This document shows positions 1 to 9,608 of a DNA stretch of 42,314 nucleotides, in pieces (position 1 is the first letter of the stretch; every line of letters starts with the position of its first letter). The DNA is taken from positions 1 through 42,314 of the forward strand of contig PEQZ01000010.1 in NCBI GenBank assembly GCA_002928395.1, in the 5' to 3' direction. The position numbers and the translations under genes are program-made. The stretch is from Hyphomicrobium sp. (GTDB taxonomy: Bacteria > Pseudomonadota > Alphaproteobacteria > Rhizobiales > Hyphomicrobiaceae). Below the pieces are notes generated by a model that saw only the letters and a program-made list of their open reading frames with translations, was not told where the DNA came from and ran no database searches.

Positions 1-14
1 CAGAAAAGCGAGAA

Positions 15-225
15 CTCGCCTCTCCCCATCGCGCTGTAAGCGCGTCTCCGACGCGACGGGAGAGGTCGGCGCGGCCGAACCAGTCGAAACAAAGCACATA
101 ATCAAGTTCCGCGCCGGGTGAGGGGGGACTTGGCGGACCCTCGGGAAATGAGAAGACCCCCTCACGTCGTGCTGAAAGCGCGCCTTCGGCATGCTCTCCC
201 CAAGGGGAAGGGAAACCGTGTCGCC
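15..225. repeat. Intergenic cluster of imperfect palindromes (cctctcccc..cgggagagg; gggtgagggggg..gaccccctcac; ctctccccaagggga)
   Basis: Direct reading: cctctccccatcgcg / cgcgacgggagagg are imperfect inverted arms; gggtgaggggg / accccctcac are inverted; no supported ORF here. Confidence 0.5.
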
Positions 226-445
226 CTCGGGTTACGGAGTGAAAATTGACAGCAAAATCATCGCTGAAACCACGGCCGTTCGCAACTGAACCGGACACGC
301 CTCGTCATGTGTGGACGGCACCCAAAACGTAAGCCGACAGAACTTCGTCAAAGCCCTTGCATCCCGGGTGCCGTCGACACGCGACATTTGGGTTGACGGA
401 CTTTGGATAAGTGAACGTTTGCCCGCCCGAATTCAGGAACTCGCC

Positions 446-485
446 TTGACAAGTACGCTATCTAACTAAATAGTTAGATAGCGTA
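446..485 (+). promoter_or_regulatory. Putative promoter with perfect inverted-repeat operator (tacgctatctaact-aaat-agttagatagcgta)
   Basis: 14-bp perfect arms 454-467 and 472-485 with 4-nt spacer; TTGACA-like box at 446-451; directly upstream of the Acg-like/MarR gene pair. Confidence 0.75.
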
Positions 486-489
486 TCAC

Positions 490-1659
490 ATGGAGGTCAT
501 GATGGGTCTTTCGCGACGCACGGTCGTTCGCGCCATTGGCGGAACTGGGTTGGCACTGGTCGGCGCCGGCGGGCTGTTTGCCGTTACGCGGACGCCGGAA
601 CGGGCACTGGCACCGTGGGCGGCAATCGAGGACCCGCCCCCAGCCGATGTCCGGCTCGATGCCTTTCGCCATGCGATCCTGGCGCCCAACCCGCATAACC
701 GGCAGCCGTGGCTGATCAAGCTCGTGGGCGTGGATGAGGCCTTGATTTTCTGCGACCTCGAGCGGCGCCTGCCCGAAACCGACCCGTTCGACCGGCAGAT
801 CCTGATCGGCTTCGGCTGCTTCCTCGAACTGGCCCGCATCGCGGCGGCCGAGCGCGGTTTCAAGATGGACATATCTGCTTTTCCGGACGGCCTGCCGGCT
901 GAACGGCTGGATCGGCGGCCGATCGCAAGACTGCGCTTCGTAGCCAATCCGTCGACGACGGCCGATCCGCTGTTCGGCTACATTCCCGTCCGGCGATCGA
1001 GCAAGCAACCATTCGACACGACGCGCCCGGTCGAGGATCGCATCCTGGCATCGCTGGTCTCGCTCAGTTCGTCCGCGGCACGGATTGCGACGACCGCCGA
1101 TGCCGCTCTGGTCGAGACACTGCGCACGGTGACCTGGGATGCCTGGATGATCGAATTGAACACGGCGCGAACGTGGCAGGAAACCGTCGATCTGATGCGC
1201 ATCGGGCGGTCCGAGATCGAAGCGAACCCCGATGGTGTTTCGATCGGCGGCCCGATTCTCGAAGCAATGGCGCTGGCCGGCCAGTTCTCCCGCGAACAAA
1301 GCGCCCGGCCGGGAACGGCGGCGCACAACGGGTCCATATCGCGCTACCGCCCGATCATGGCGACCGGGATGGCCTACGCCTGGATTACGACGGAGGGGAA
1401 CGCCCGCACCGACCAACTGGCCGTGGGACAGACCTTTGTCCGCATGAACCTCGATGCGGCGCGGAAGGGCCTAGGATTCCACCCGATCAGCCAGGCTCTG
1501 CAGGAATTCAAGGAGATGGAGCCTGCCTATCGCAAGATCACCGGAGCACTCGGCGCGCGACCGGGGCAACGGGTCCAGATGCTGGCGCGACTCGGATATG
1601 GTAGTCTTCCGGGCCGGACGCCGCGGTGGCCGCTACGGAGCAAAATCCTGGGAGCCTGA
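490..1659 (+). CDS. Acg-family/nitroreductase-like FMN-binding protein with Tat-like N-terminus
   Basis: ORF 389 aa; N-terminal SRRTVVRAIGGTGLALVGAGG twin-arginine-like signal; body resembles Acg/nitroreductase-fold proteins. Confidence 0.7.
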   Translation: MEVMMGLSRRTVVRAIGGTGLALVGAGGLFAVTRTPERALAPWAAIEDPPPADVRLDAFRHAILAPNPHNRQPWLIKLVGVDEALIFCDLERRLPETDPFDRQILIGFGCFLELARIAAAERGFKMDISAFPDGLPAERLDRRPIARLRFVANPSTTADPLFGYIPVRRSSKQPFDTTRPVEDRILASLVSLSSSAARIATTADAALVETLRTVTWDAWMIELNTARTWQETVDLMRIGRSEIEANPDGVSIGGPILEAMALAGQFSREQSARPGTAAHNGSISRYRPIMATGMAYAWITTEGNARTDQLAVGQTFVRMNLDAARKGLGFHPISQALQEFKEMEPAYRKITGALGARPGQRVQMLARLGYGSLPGRTPRWPLRSKILGA

Positions 1660-2102
1660 TGTCAGACCCGATCGCCTTCCGCATCATGAACGAGATCGGG
1701 ATCATCGATCAACTCGGCACCACACTGTTCGAACGGGCGATGCCGCATGATCTGACGCTGCCGCAATTCATCGTGCTCAATCACTTCGTAAGGCTCGGCT
1801 GCGAGCGTACCCCGGTCGAACTCGCCGATGCCATACAGGTGACGAAGGCGACGATGACCAGTACATTGCAACGGCTTGAATCCAAAGGCTTCGTTTCGTC
1901 CAAGCCGGACCCCGACGACGGACGGTCGAAGCGGATCGCCATCACGGCGGCAGGGCGCGAGGCGCGCGATCAATCAATCGAAGCCATCGCGCAAGATCTC
2001 GCCGCGATAGAAGAGGCGGTCGGACGGGGGCCGCTGACCGCGGTGCTGCCGATTCTTTCCAATCTCCGCAACTTTCTGGACAAGCGCCGCGGCGAAAAAT
2101 GA
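1659..2102 (+). CDS. MarR family transcriptional regulator
   Basis: ATG overlaps upstream TGA (TGATG); winged-helix pattern LPQFIVLNHFVRLG..TPVELADAIQVTKATMTSTLQRLESKGFVSSKPDPDDGRSKRIAITAAGR typical of MarR. Confidence 0.9.
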   Translation: MSDPIAFRIMNEIGIIDQLGTTLFERAMPHDLTLPQFIVLNHFVRLGCERTPVELADAIQVTKATMTSTLQRLESKGFVSSKPDPDDGRSKRIAITAAGREARDQSIEAIAQDLAAIEEAVGRGPLTAVLPILSNLRNFLDKRRGEK

Positions 2103-2340
2103 CGCGGCGGAGAATCGCCCTGCGGACACTCGCGCCGATCCGCCTCGCCCGGGCAGACCGATGATGCAGCCGGATGACGATGATGTTTGCCGAAATGAAC
2201 GTGGCGCACGAGATACAGTTGCAACTATTGCGCTGTTTTCGAGCCGTTTCACAGGCAAAAGTGCCTTGACGCTAAGATGACCGATGCATGACAGTTATCG
2301 CACTAATCGAACAAAGTTTCGAGTCCGGGGGGAATCGTCA

Positions 2341-4299
2341 ATGAGGACGTCGTTCACGCTGGCGGCATGTGCGCTGGCATTGTCAGGCGGGTTGGTTCGC
2401 GCCGAAGAATTCCGCATCGACCGCTTCTTCGTCATAGGCGACAGTTTGAGCGATGCCGGCGCCTACAGCCAAGGCGTGCCGGTGGTCAGCGGCCTGCCGA
2501 ACGGTATCCCCTACCGGTTCACGACGAATGCGCTGAATGGCTCGTCGCTGGTATGGTCGCAGCACTTGGCCGCCGCGCTCGGGCTGCCGCCGCAGGGGCC
2601 GGACGTGCTGCAGGGTGTTCCGGCGTTAGGCATTCCGACGGTCAACGTCAACGGCGGCAACTACGCCGAGGGCGGAGCGCGCGTCAACGACCAGCCCGGC
2701 GTGATCGGCGGGCTGACACCGGCGCTCGGCTTCACGACGCTGCCCGGCACGACCCAGATCGATCGTCTGCTGGCCGACAGCCCGACCTTCAGCGGCAGCG
2801 ATCTCATCGCCGTCTGGCTCGGCTCCAACGACGTCTTCACACAGTTGGGCGGACTTGGCTTCGGCCTGCCCCCCGCGGTCGCCACGGCGAACCTCCAGAC
2901 GGCGGCCAACCAGCTCGTCGCTCAGATCGATCGCCTGAGTGCGGCCGGCGCCAAGAACATCATCGTTGTCACGGTGCCCGACATCGGCACCACGCCGTTC
3001 GGCCGCAGCCAAGCCGACGGCGGAGCAACGTTGACGGCGCTCACCAATACGTTCAATGCGGAATTGCTGGCCGGCCTTAGAGGTCGTTCTGCAGTGGTCG
3101 TCGACTCGGGCAAACTTTTGGCCGCCATCCAGGGCGACCCCGCCCGCTACGGCTTCACGGCGCCGAACGCGGCGACTGTTCCTGCCTGCGCCAATCCGTC
3201 GGGCAGCCTGTTTTGCATCCAGGGGATCAACGCATCGCCCGACAGCGAACTGCGCGTATTCGCCGATGGCGTACACCCGACCGCTGCCGCGCAGGCGCTG
3301 TTCGGTCAGGCGGGCTTCGCCGGTCTGCAGGCGGGTGCGCAGACGGGCACCATTGCCGTGGCTGCGCTGTCCGCCGTGCGCCAGCAGGCGATCGGGCTCG
3401 AGAGCCGCTTGAACCCGACCGCATTCGGCCACACCGACGAGGATGGCAAGAGCGGGCGGCGGCCGGTCGGTCACGTCGAGAAGTTCGGCTCCATCGAAGG
3501 CGGCTATTACGAGGCCAGCGCAGAGCAGGTGCGGCCTGGCATTACGGCCTACACCGAGGTCATCAAGGCCGGCTCCGACATCATTGTCGCCCCTAACGCG
3601 CTCGTCGGTGCAGGCGTCAGCCTCGACCATGGACAGCTCGAGTTCGCGGGTGATCGCGGCGGCTTCGACAGCCGGCTGTACATCGGCGCGGTCTACGGCA
3701 CGCTTGCCTTGACGCCCGGTTTCTACATCAACGCATCGGGCGCAGCCGGCTACATCGACCTCTACGACGTCGAGCGATCGTTCGCTCTCGGGCCTGCGCG
3801 GGAGTCCTACTCGGCAAGCTCGGACGGCTATTATGTGTCGGCGCGCATCGGCACGGGCATTCTGGGCCGGTTCGGGAACTGGGTCGTCAATCCGGCCGCG
3901 TCCATCACCCACGAACGCGTCAAGATCAACGGCTTCACGGAAAGCGCCGGCGCGGCAAGCCTCGCCTTCGGCGACCAGGAATTCTTCGTGACACGCCTCT
4001 CCGGCAGCGTCACCACGACCTATGTGCCTGATGACGCACTGGCTTGGCGTGGATCACTGCGCGTCTCGGTCGAGCACGACCTCGAGGACGCCAATCTGAC
4101 GATACAGTTGGGCCCGACGTCGAACAATCTCGGCTTCGTCACGGCACCGCGGCCGGACAGCACATTCGGCTTTGTATCGGGCCAGTTGATCAAGCCGCTG
4201 CCGGGAGATGCCGCGTTCATCGTCTCCGGTTCGGGCGTGGTCGGCTTCCAGGGCCAGCAGGGCTACACCGGCACGTTGACCTACAAGAAGTCCTTCTGA
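2341..4299 (+). CDS. Autotransporter with N-terminal GDSL/SGNH esterase domain
   Basis: Signal peptide MRTSFTLAACALALSGGLVRA; GDSL block FVIGDSLSDAG; DGVHPT catalytic block; C-terminal beta-barrel-like region ending in F. Confidence 0.88.
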   Translation: MRTSFTLAACALALSGGLVRAEEFRIDRFFVIGDSLSDAGAYSQGVPVVSGLPNGIPYRFTTNALNGSSLVWSQHLAAALGLPPQGPDVLQGVPALGIPTVNVNGGNYAEGGARVNDQPGVIGGLTPALGFTTLPGTTQIDRLLADSPTFSGSDLIAVWLGSNDVFTQLGGLGFGLPPAVATANLQTAANQLVAQIDRLSAAGAKNIIVVTVPDIGTTPFGRSQADGGATLTALTNTFNAELLAGLRGRSAVVVDSGKLLAAIQGDPARYGFTAPNAATVPACANPSGSLFCIQGINASPDSELRVFADGVHPTAAAQALFGQAGFAGLQAGAQTGTIAVAALSAVRQQAIGLESRLNPTAFGHTDEDGKSGRRPVGHVEKFGSIEGGYYEASAEQVRPGITAYTEVIKAGSDIIVAPNALVGAGVSLDHGQLEFAGDRGGFDSRLYIGAVYGTLALTPGFYINASGAAGYIDLYDVERSFALGPARESYSASSDGYYVSARIGTGILGRFGNWVVNPAASITHERVKINGFTESAGAASLAFGDQEFFVTRLSGSVTTTYVPDDALAWRGSLRVSVEHDLEDANLTIQLGPTSNNLGFVTAPRPDSTFGFVSGQLIKPLPGDAAFIVSGSGVVGFQGQQGYTGTLTYKKSF

Positions 4300-4402
4300 C
4301 CATCGGGCACGGCGCTGGTAGCGCCGCGCCTCACGGCCAGAGGGATCAGATCACGCCTTATTCCTCGGCGCGCTCGTTTTTGCCCGCCTCCGGCAGGGGT
4401 TG

Positions 4403-6248
4403 TTACTTGCCCGCCTCCGGCGTGACGATCCGGACGGAGAGTTCGCGCAGTTGCTTGATGCCGACCTCGGAGGGGGCGCCCATCAACAGGTCGTTGGCCT
4501 GCTGGTTCATGGGGAACAGCGAGATCTCGCGCAGGTTCTTCGCGCCCACGATGAGCATCACCACGCGATCGACGCCGGCCGCCATGCCGCCGTGCGGCGG
4601 CGCGCCGTACTGGAACGCGCGGTACATGCCGCCGAAGCGCGCCTCCACGTCGGCCTGGGTGAGGCCGGTGATCTCGAACGCCTTGACCATGGTCTCGGGG
4701 CGGTGGTTGCGCACCGAGCCCGACGCGATCTCGAAGCCGTTGCAGACGATGTCGTATTGGTTGGCCTTGAGAGACAACAGCGCGTCGCGGCCGTCCTTCT
4801 CGGCGGCTTCGAGCGCCTCGCGGCCGCCCTTCGGCATCGAGAACGGGTTGTGGGAGAAGTCGATCTTCTTGTCGTCCTCGTTCCACTCGTAGAACGGGAA
4901 ATCGACGATCCAGGCGAGCGCGTACTGGTCTTCCTTCACGAGCTTCAATTCGTGGCCGACCCTGTCACGCGCGAGGCCCGCGAACTTGTAGAACTTCGCG
5001 GGGTCGCCGGCGGTGAAGAAACAGGCGTCGCCGGTCTCGAGGTCGAGCTGCTTCTGGATGGCGGATGCGCGTTCGGCACCGATATTCTTGGCGACCGGGC
5101 CGGCACCTGCCGCGCCTTCCTCCTCACGCCAGAACACGTAGCCGAGACCCGGCTGGCCCTCGCCCTGAGCCCAGCTGTTCATGCGGTCGCAGAAGGCGCG
5201 GCTGCCGCCGGTCGGCGCGGGGATGGCCCACACGCGCACCTTGGGGTCCTTGGCGATCATGCCGGCGAACACCTTGAAGCCGGAGTCCCGGAAGTGCTCG
5301 GTCACGTCCTGCATGACAATGGGGTTGCGGAGGTCGGGTTTGTCGGAGCCGTATTTGGCGATGGCCTCGTCGTAGGGGATGCGCGGCCAGCCCTTGGTCA
5401 CACCTTTGCCGTCAGCGAACTCCTCGAAGATGCCGGTGATGACCGGCTCCATGGTCTGGAAGATGTCCTCCTGCTCGACGAAGCTCATCTCGAGGTCGAG
5501 CTGGTAGAACTCGCCGGGCAGACGGTCGGCGCGCGGGTCCTCGTCGCGGAAGCAGGGCGCGATCTGGAAATAGCGGTCGAAACCCGAGACCATCAACAGC
5601 TGCTTGTACTGCTGCGGCGCCTGAGGGAGGGCGTAGAACTTGCCGGGATGGATGCGCGACGGCACCAGGAAGTCGCGCGCGCCCTCGGGCGAGGAGGCTG
5701 TGAGGATGGGTGTCGAGAACTCGAAGAACCCGGCCTCGTTCATGCGGCGGCGCATGGAGGAAATGACCGCAAGCCGCGTCATGATGTTCGTGCAGGGTCT
5801 CGCGGCGGAGATCGAGGAAGCGGTAGGTGAGGCGCAGATCCTCGGGGTAATCCGGCTCGCCGAAGACGGGGATCGGCAGCTCTTTCGCTTCCGAAAGAAC
5901 CTCGATCTCGGACACGGTCAACTCGATCTCGCCGGTGGCGAGGCTCAAGTTGTCCGTCGTTTCACCCTGCTTGTCCTTGTTGGTGCTGAGCGGCCGCTTT
6001 GCCACCACGCCGTCGACGCGCACTACCCATTCCGATCGCAAACGCTCGGCGGTCTTGAAGGCGGGCGACGTCGGATTGGCGACGATCTGAGTGATCCCAT
6101 AGTGGTCGCGCAAATCGATGAACAGCACGCCACCCAGATCGCGCACGCGGTGCACCCAGCCGGAGAGGCGAACGGTCTCGCCCGCATGGGTTTTTCGCAA
6201 GTCTCCGCAGGTGTGCGAGCGGTATCGATGCAATGTCGCCGCGGCCAT
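4403..6248 (-). CDS. aspS: Aspartyl-tRNA synthetase, split by a frameshift near 5783-5792
   Basis: N-terminal OB-fold part ([51 protein letters not shown]) and C-terminal catalytic part ([50 protein letters not shown]) lie in two different reading frames. Confidence 0.93.
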
Positions 6249-6534
6249 GGCCGATCCTCGTCCAGAACTGTTGGAATGAACGCGGAAAAGCGCATGTGGC
6301 CCCTTGAATGTCAAGGCATCGGGACGGGCCGGAACAACGACTGGGCGGCAAGGAATACGGCTGACCAATTGGACGGCGCAAGAGCGATCATGCCGCCCCC
6401 CGTCGTGCGCTCGGCATCGCAGAGACGCGGCCAAGGCGCACGAACAGATCGAAATCCCGTTTTTTCGAACTGACGCACAGCCAAATCAATTGGCGAGTTG
6501 CAAGTCTGAGCCTATTCGTTATACCCCCAGTTCT

Positions 6535-7692
6535 ATGCGCGTCATAACTTCGACACAAGAACTCGAAATGGCCTGCCGCGAGTTCGCGGCCTCGCCTTAC
6601 GTGGCTGTCGACACGGAGTTCATGCGTGAGCAGACGTTCTGGCCGCAGCTGTGCCTGGTGCAACTGGCCGGACCGACGGCGGAGGCCATCGTCGACCCGA
6701 TGGCCAAGGGCATCGACCTCGCGCCGTTCTGGGCGCTGATGGGCGACACGCGCGCGGTGAAGGTGTTCCACGCCGCCCGCCAGGATATCGAGATCGTCTA
6801 TACGGAAGCCGGCATCATGCCGGCGCCGGTATTCGACACGCAGGTCGCGGCCATGGTTTGCGGCTTCGGCGAGAGCGTGAGCTACGTCAACCTGGTCAAG
6901 AAAGTAACGGGTGAGGACCTGGACAAGTCGTCGCGCTTCACCGATTGGAGCCGACGGCCGCTGAGCGAAAAACAACTCGTCTATGCTTTGGGTGACGTAA
7001 CCCACTTGTGCAAGATCTACGAGTTCCTGAAGGCGGAGCTCGAAAAATCCGGCCGCGCCGCCTGGCTCGACGAGGACATGGCCGAGCTGACCGATCCCAA
7101 CACCTACGAGACCCATCCCGACGATGCCTGGCAGCGCCTGAAACTGAGGGCGAAGAACCGCAAATCGCTGGCGGTCCTGATGGAGCTGGCCGCCTGGCGG
7201 GAGCGGCTGGCGCAGGCGCAGAACGTGCCGCGCGGGCGCATTCTTCGGGACGAGGCGCTCTACGATCTCTCCAATCAGATGCCGTCGAGCACGGAGCAAC
7301 TGGGCGAACTGCGCACGTTGAGCGAGGGCTTCGCACGATCGGCACGGGCGCGCGACATCGTGGAAGCGGTGAAGCGGGGGCTCGAGCGTGATCCGAAAAC
7401 GGTGCCGCCGATCAATCACGGCAACCAAATGACGGCCGAAGCCAACGCAACGGTCGAGCTGTTGAAGGTGTTGTTGAAGTCGGCGGCCGCGCGCCATCGC
7501 GTAGCCCCGCGGATGATCGCCGACACGTCCGAGCTCGAACGGCTCGCGTCGGAGACCGAGCCCGATGTGCCAGCGATGCGAGGTTGGCGCCGGCAACTGT
7601 TCGGCGAGGACGCACAGCGACTAAAGCGTGGCGAGCTGGCGCTGACGTTGAGCGGCGGCGAGGTCATGGCGATCCCGGCGAAGCGGGGCTAG
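6535..7692 (+). CDS. rnd: Ribonuclease D
   Basis: DEDD exonuclease motifs VAVDTEFMREQTFWPQLCLVQLAG, VFHAARQDIEIVY, LSEKQLVYALGDV; HRDC-like C-terminal part. Confidence 0.93.
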   Translation: MRVITSTQELEMACREFAASPYVAVDTEFMREQTFWPQLCLVQLAGPTAEAIVDPMAKGIDLAPFWALMGDTRAVKVFHAARQDIEIVYTEAGIMPAPVFDTQVAAMVCGFGESVSYVNLVKKVTGEDLDKSSRFTDWSRRPLSEKQLVYALGDVTHLCKIYEFLKAELEKSGRAAWLDEDMAELTDPNTYETHPDDAWQRLKLRAKNRKSLAVLMELAAWRERLAQAQNVPRGRILRDEALYDLSNQMPSSTEQLGELRTLSEGFARSARARDIVEAVKRGLERDPKTVPPINHGNQMTAEANATVELLKVLLKSAAARHRVAPRMIADTSELERLASETEPDVPAMRGWRRQLFGEDAQRLKRGELALTLSGGEVMAIPAKRG

Positions 7693-7824
7693 GCGAGGCG
7701 ACGTGCGCGTGTGCGATCGCCACGTTCGAAGCTGGCCTCGAAGCGGACAGATCAGGGTCATAGACCACACGGCTGAGACCCCGGTTGCGGCCAAGGCCGC
7801 TCACTAGAAAAAGAGGTACCGATC

Positions 7825-8352
7825 ATGAGACTTCGTTTGGTTCTGGCCATGTCCGCACTCGCTGTGTCGGCTTTTTCGGTCACAGCGAACGTGGGTTTGG
7901 CCCAGACGCCGCCCGCGGCGGCTCCGGCCGCGCCAGCCGCAGCGGCGCCGGCCGCCAAGGGCAAAGGGGGGCCGCTCGAAGCCTGTCGCGACGACGTCGA
8001 CAAGTTGTGCGCCAGTGCCGAGAAGACACAGGGCTGGCGCGCCAAATGCCTGCGCGAGAATGCGGCTCAGCTCTCCTCCGCATGCAAAAGCGCGGTAGCG
8101 GCCCTGCGTGAGGTTCGCGAGAAGGTGCGCGCCGCCTGCAAGGACGACCTCGCTACACTTTGCAAGACCGAGGATGCCGCCAAGGAAGGCGCTCGCCCGA
8201 TGCAGTGTCTGAGGCAGAACGATGCCAAACTGAGTGCCGGCTGCAAGTCCGCGATGACGGCGGCGTTCTCTGCGGGCGAGGGTGACGGTGAGGCACCGGC
8301 CGCACCAGTAACGGCACCTCCCGCTTCAGGGAGTGCGCCGGCAGCCAAGTGA
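7825..8352 (+). CDS. Secreted cysteine-rich repeat protein
   Basis: Signal peptide; repeated C-x3-D-x3-LC...C-L-x(2)-N...LS-x(2)-CK pattern similar to the Cys-rich (GLG1-type) repeat family. Confidence 0.75.
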   Translation: MRLRLVLAMSALAVSAFSVTANVGLAQTPPAAAPAAPAAAAPAAKGKGGPLEACRDDVDKLCASAEKTQGWRAKCLRENAAQLSSACKSAVAALREVREKVRAACKDDLATLCKTEDAAKEGARPMQCLRQNDAKLSAGCKSAMTAAFSAGEGDGEAPAAPVTAPPASGSAPAAK

Positions 8353-8371
8353 GCCCTATGGGCTTACAGCG

Positions 8372-9277
8372 CTACTTTCGGCCCGGATCGTAGCGGTGCT
8401 TTTCCCGCCACTCCGTGAAGAAGTACGACAGCGTCTCGTCGATGACCTCGGGCAGCACGATGCGGATGGTGACCAAGAGGTCGCCGCCTTGGCCTGTCGC
8501 CGGATTGTGAATGCCCTTGCCCTTCAGCCGGAAGACGCGGCCTGAACTCGTGCCCTTGGGGATGGTGAGCGCCACCCGCCCGTCTACCGTCTGAACCTCG
8601 ATCTTGGCGCCGAGTACAGCTTCGTCGAGCGTAACCGGCGCATCGCACTGCACATCGAACCCGGCGCGCTTGAAATCTGGATGCGGCCGAACTTTGACCT
8701 CGACCAGCGCGTCGCCCGTCTCGCCGCCGTTGGCGCCCGCGCCCCCCTTTCCACGCAAGCGCAACACTTGGCCGTCGGCGACACCCGCGGGGACACCCAG
8801 GTCGAGGACACCACCCTCAGGCATAGTGACCCGCTTCTTGGTGCCTCGAGCTGCTTCCAGAAAATCGACCTCGAGCGTGTAGCGCACATCTTGTCCACGG
8901 CGTGCAAACGGCGCGCGGCCGCCGGTGCGTGCCGAGCCGCGCCCGTCGTTGAAGAGGTCGGAGAAGATGTCGCTGAAGCCGAATTCCTCGGAGCGGGAGC
9001 CGGGTCCGCGCTGCCCGCCACCCGGATAGGCATGATGAAAGTTGCGCCTGGCCTCGCCGGCGGCGTCGATTTCGCCACGGTCGAAGGCTTTGCGGCGCTC
9101 GGGATCACCGACGATTTCGTAGGCGGCCGTGAACTTTTTGAAGCGCTCCGATGCCGCGGCATTGCCCGGATGGAGGTCAGGGTGCGATTGCTTGGCGAGC
9201 TTGCGGAACGTGCGGCGGATCTCGTCGTCGGACGCATCCTTGGCAACCCCGAGCACGGTGTATGGATCGTCGGCCAT
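8372..9277 (-). CDS. DnaJ-type (CbpA-like) J-domain chaperone with DnaJ C-terminal domain
   Basis: MADDPYTVLGVAKDASDDEIRRTFRKLAKQSHPDLHPGN J-domain with HPD; C-terminal substrate-binding domain; no CXXCXGXG zinc region. Confidence 0.92.
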   Translation of the reverse strand: MADDPYTVLGVAKDASDDEIRRTFRKLAKQSHPDLHPGNAAASERFKKFTAAYEIVGDPERRKAFDRGEIDAAGEARRNFHHAYPGGGQRGPGSRSEEFGFSDIFSDLFNDGRGSARTGGRAPFARRGQDVRYTLEVDFLEAARGTKKRVTMPEGGVLDLGVPAGVADGQVLRLRGKGGAGANGGETGDALVEVKVRPHPDFKRAGFDVQCDAPVTLDEAVLGAKIEVQTVDGRVALTIPKGTSSGRVFRLKGKGIHNPATGQGGDLLVTIRIVLPEVIDETLSYFFTEWREKHRYDPGRK

Positions 9278-9317
9278 GGATGGCGAAGGCTCTCTGGGTT
9301 GGCGTTGCGAACCGCAA

Positions 9318-9406
9318 TCTCGTGTAGAGCGTCTGACGTTTGGCCCTCGCTTAGCGCCGACCTCTGAACCAAACATCGGATGCTAAAGCTACACGACAAT
9401 CATAAA
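9318..9406 (-). repeat. Dispersed palindromic element, copy 1 (hairpin plus conserved flank)
   Basis: agcgtctgacgtttgg (9328-9343) / ccaaacatcggatgct (9369-9384), 13/16 complementary; flank agctacacgacaatcat is the reverse complement of the atgattctcgtgtagct-type flank of copies 2 and 4. Confidence 0.7.
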
Positions 9407-9608
9407 GTTGCTCGAGTTGCTTATGGGCCCGCCATTTGCTCCGGACCGTGCGGCGGAGCGAAGCAAGTGTCGGCGACGGAACTCTAGCACCAATCGACGG
9501 CAATTGTGGCGTGCCAACGCCCAACCCGGATGCAGTGCGGCTGTTTCCGGGGGATGCGCCGTCGCCGACAGGGCCGCAGGTCGGCGGCTGCAGTCAGGCG
9601 GGCTTGGA

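Noticed and set aside
384-410. gcgacatttgggttgacgg, similar to gcgacatttgggggtca at about 27045
   Set aside because: Shared core is only about 12 nt with diverged flanks; insufficient to define another repeat family.
2626-3912. 428-aa ORF antisense to the autotransporter gene
   Set aside because: High-GC shadow ORF of a clearly coding opposite strand; composition is R/A/D-rich without recognisable domain.
4400-5830. 476-aa ORF on + strand over aspS
   Set aside because: Antisense shadow of AspRS; no domain recognised.
6388-7596. 402-aa ORF antisense to rnd
   Set aside because: Shadow ORF; rnd is unambiguous on the other strand.
8349-8367. Hairpin gtgagccc-tat-gggcttac between the convergent Cys-rich and DnaJ-like genes
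   Set aside because: Short arms with a mismatch and no T-tract; too weak to call a terminator.
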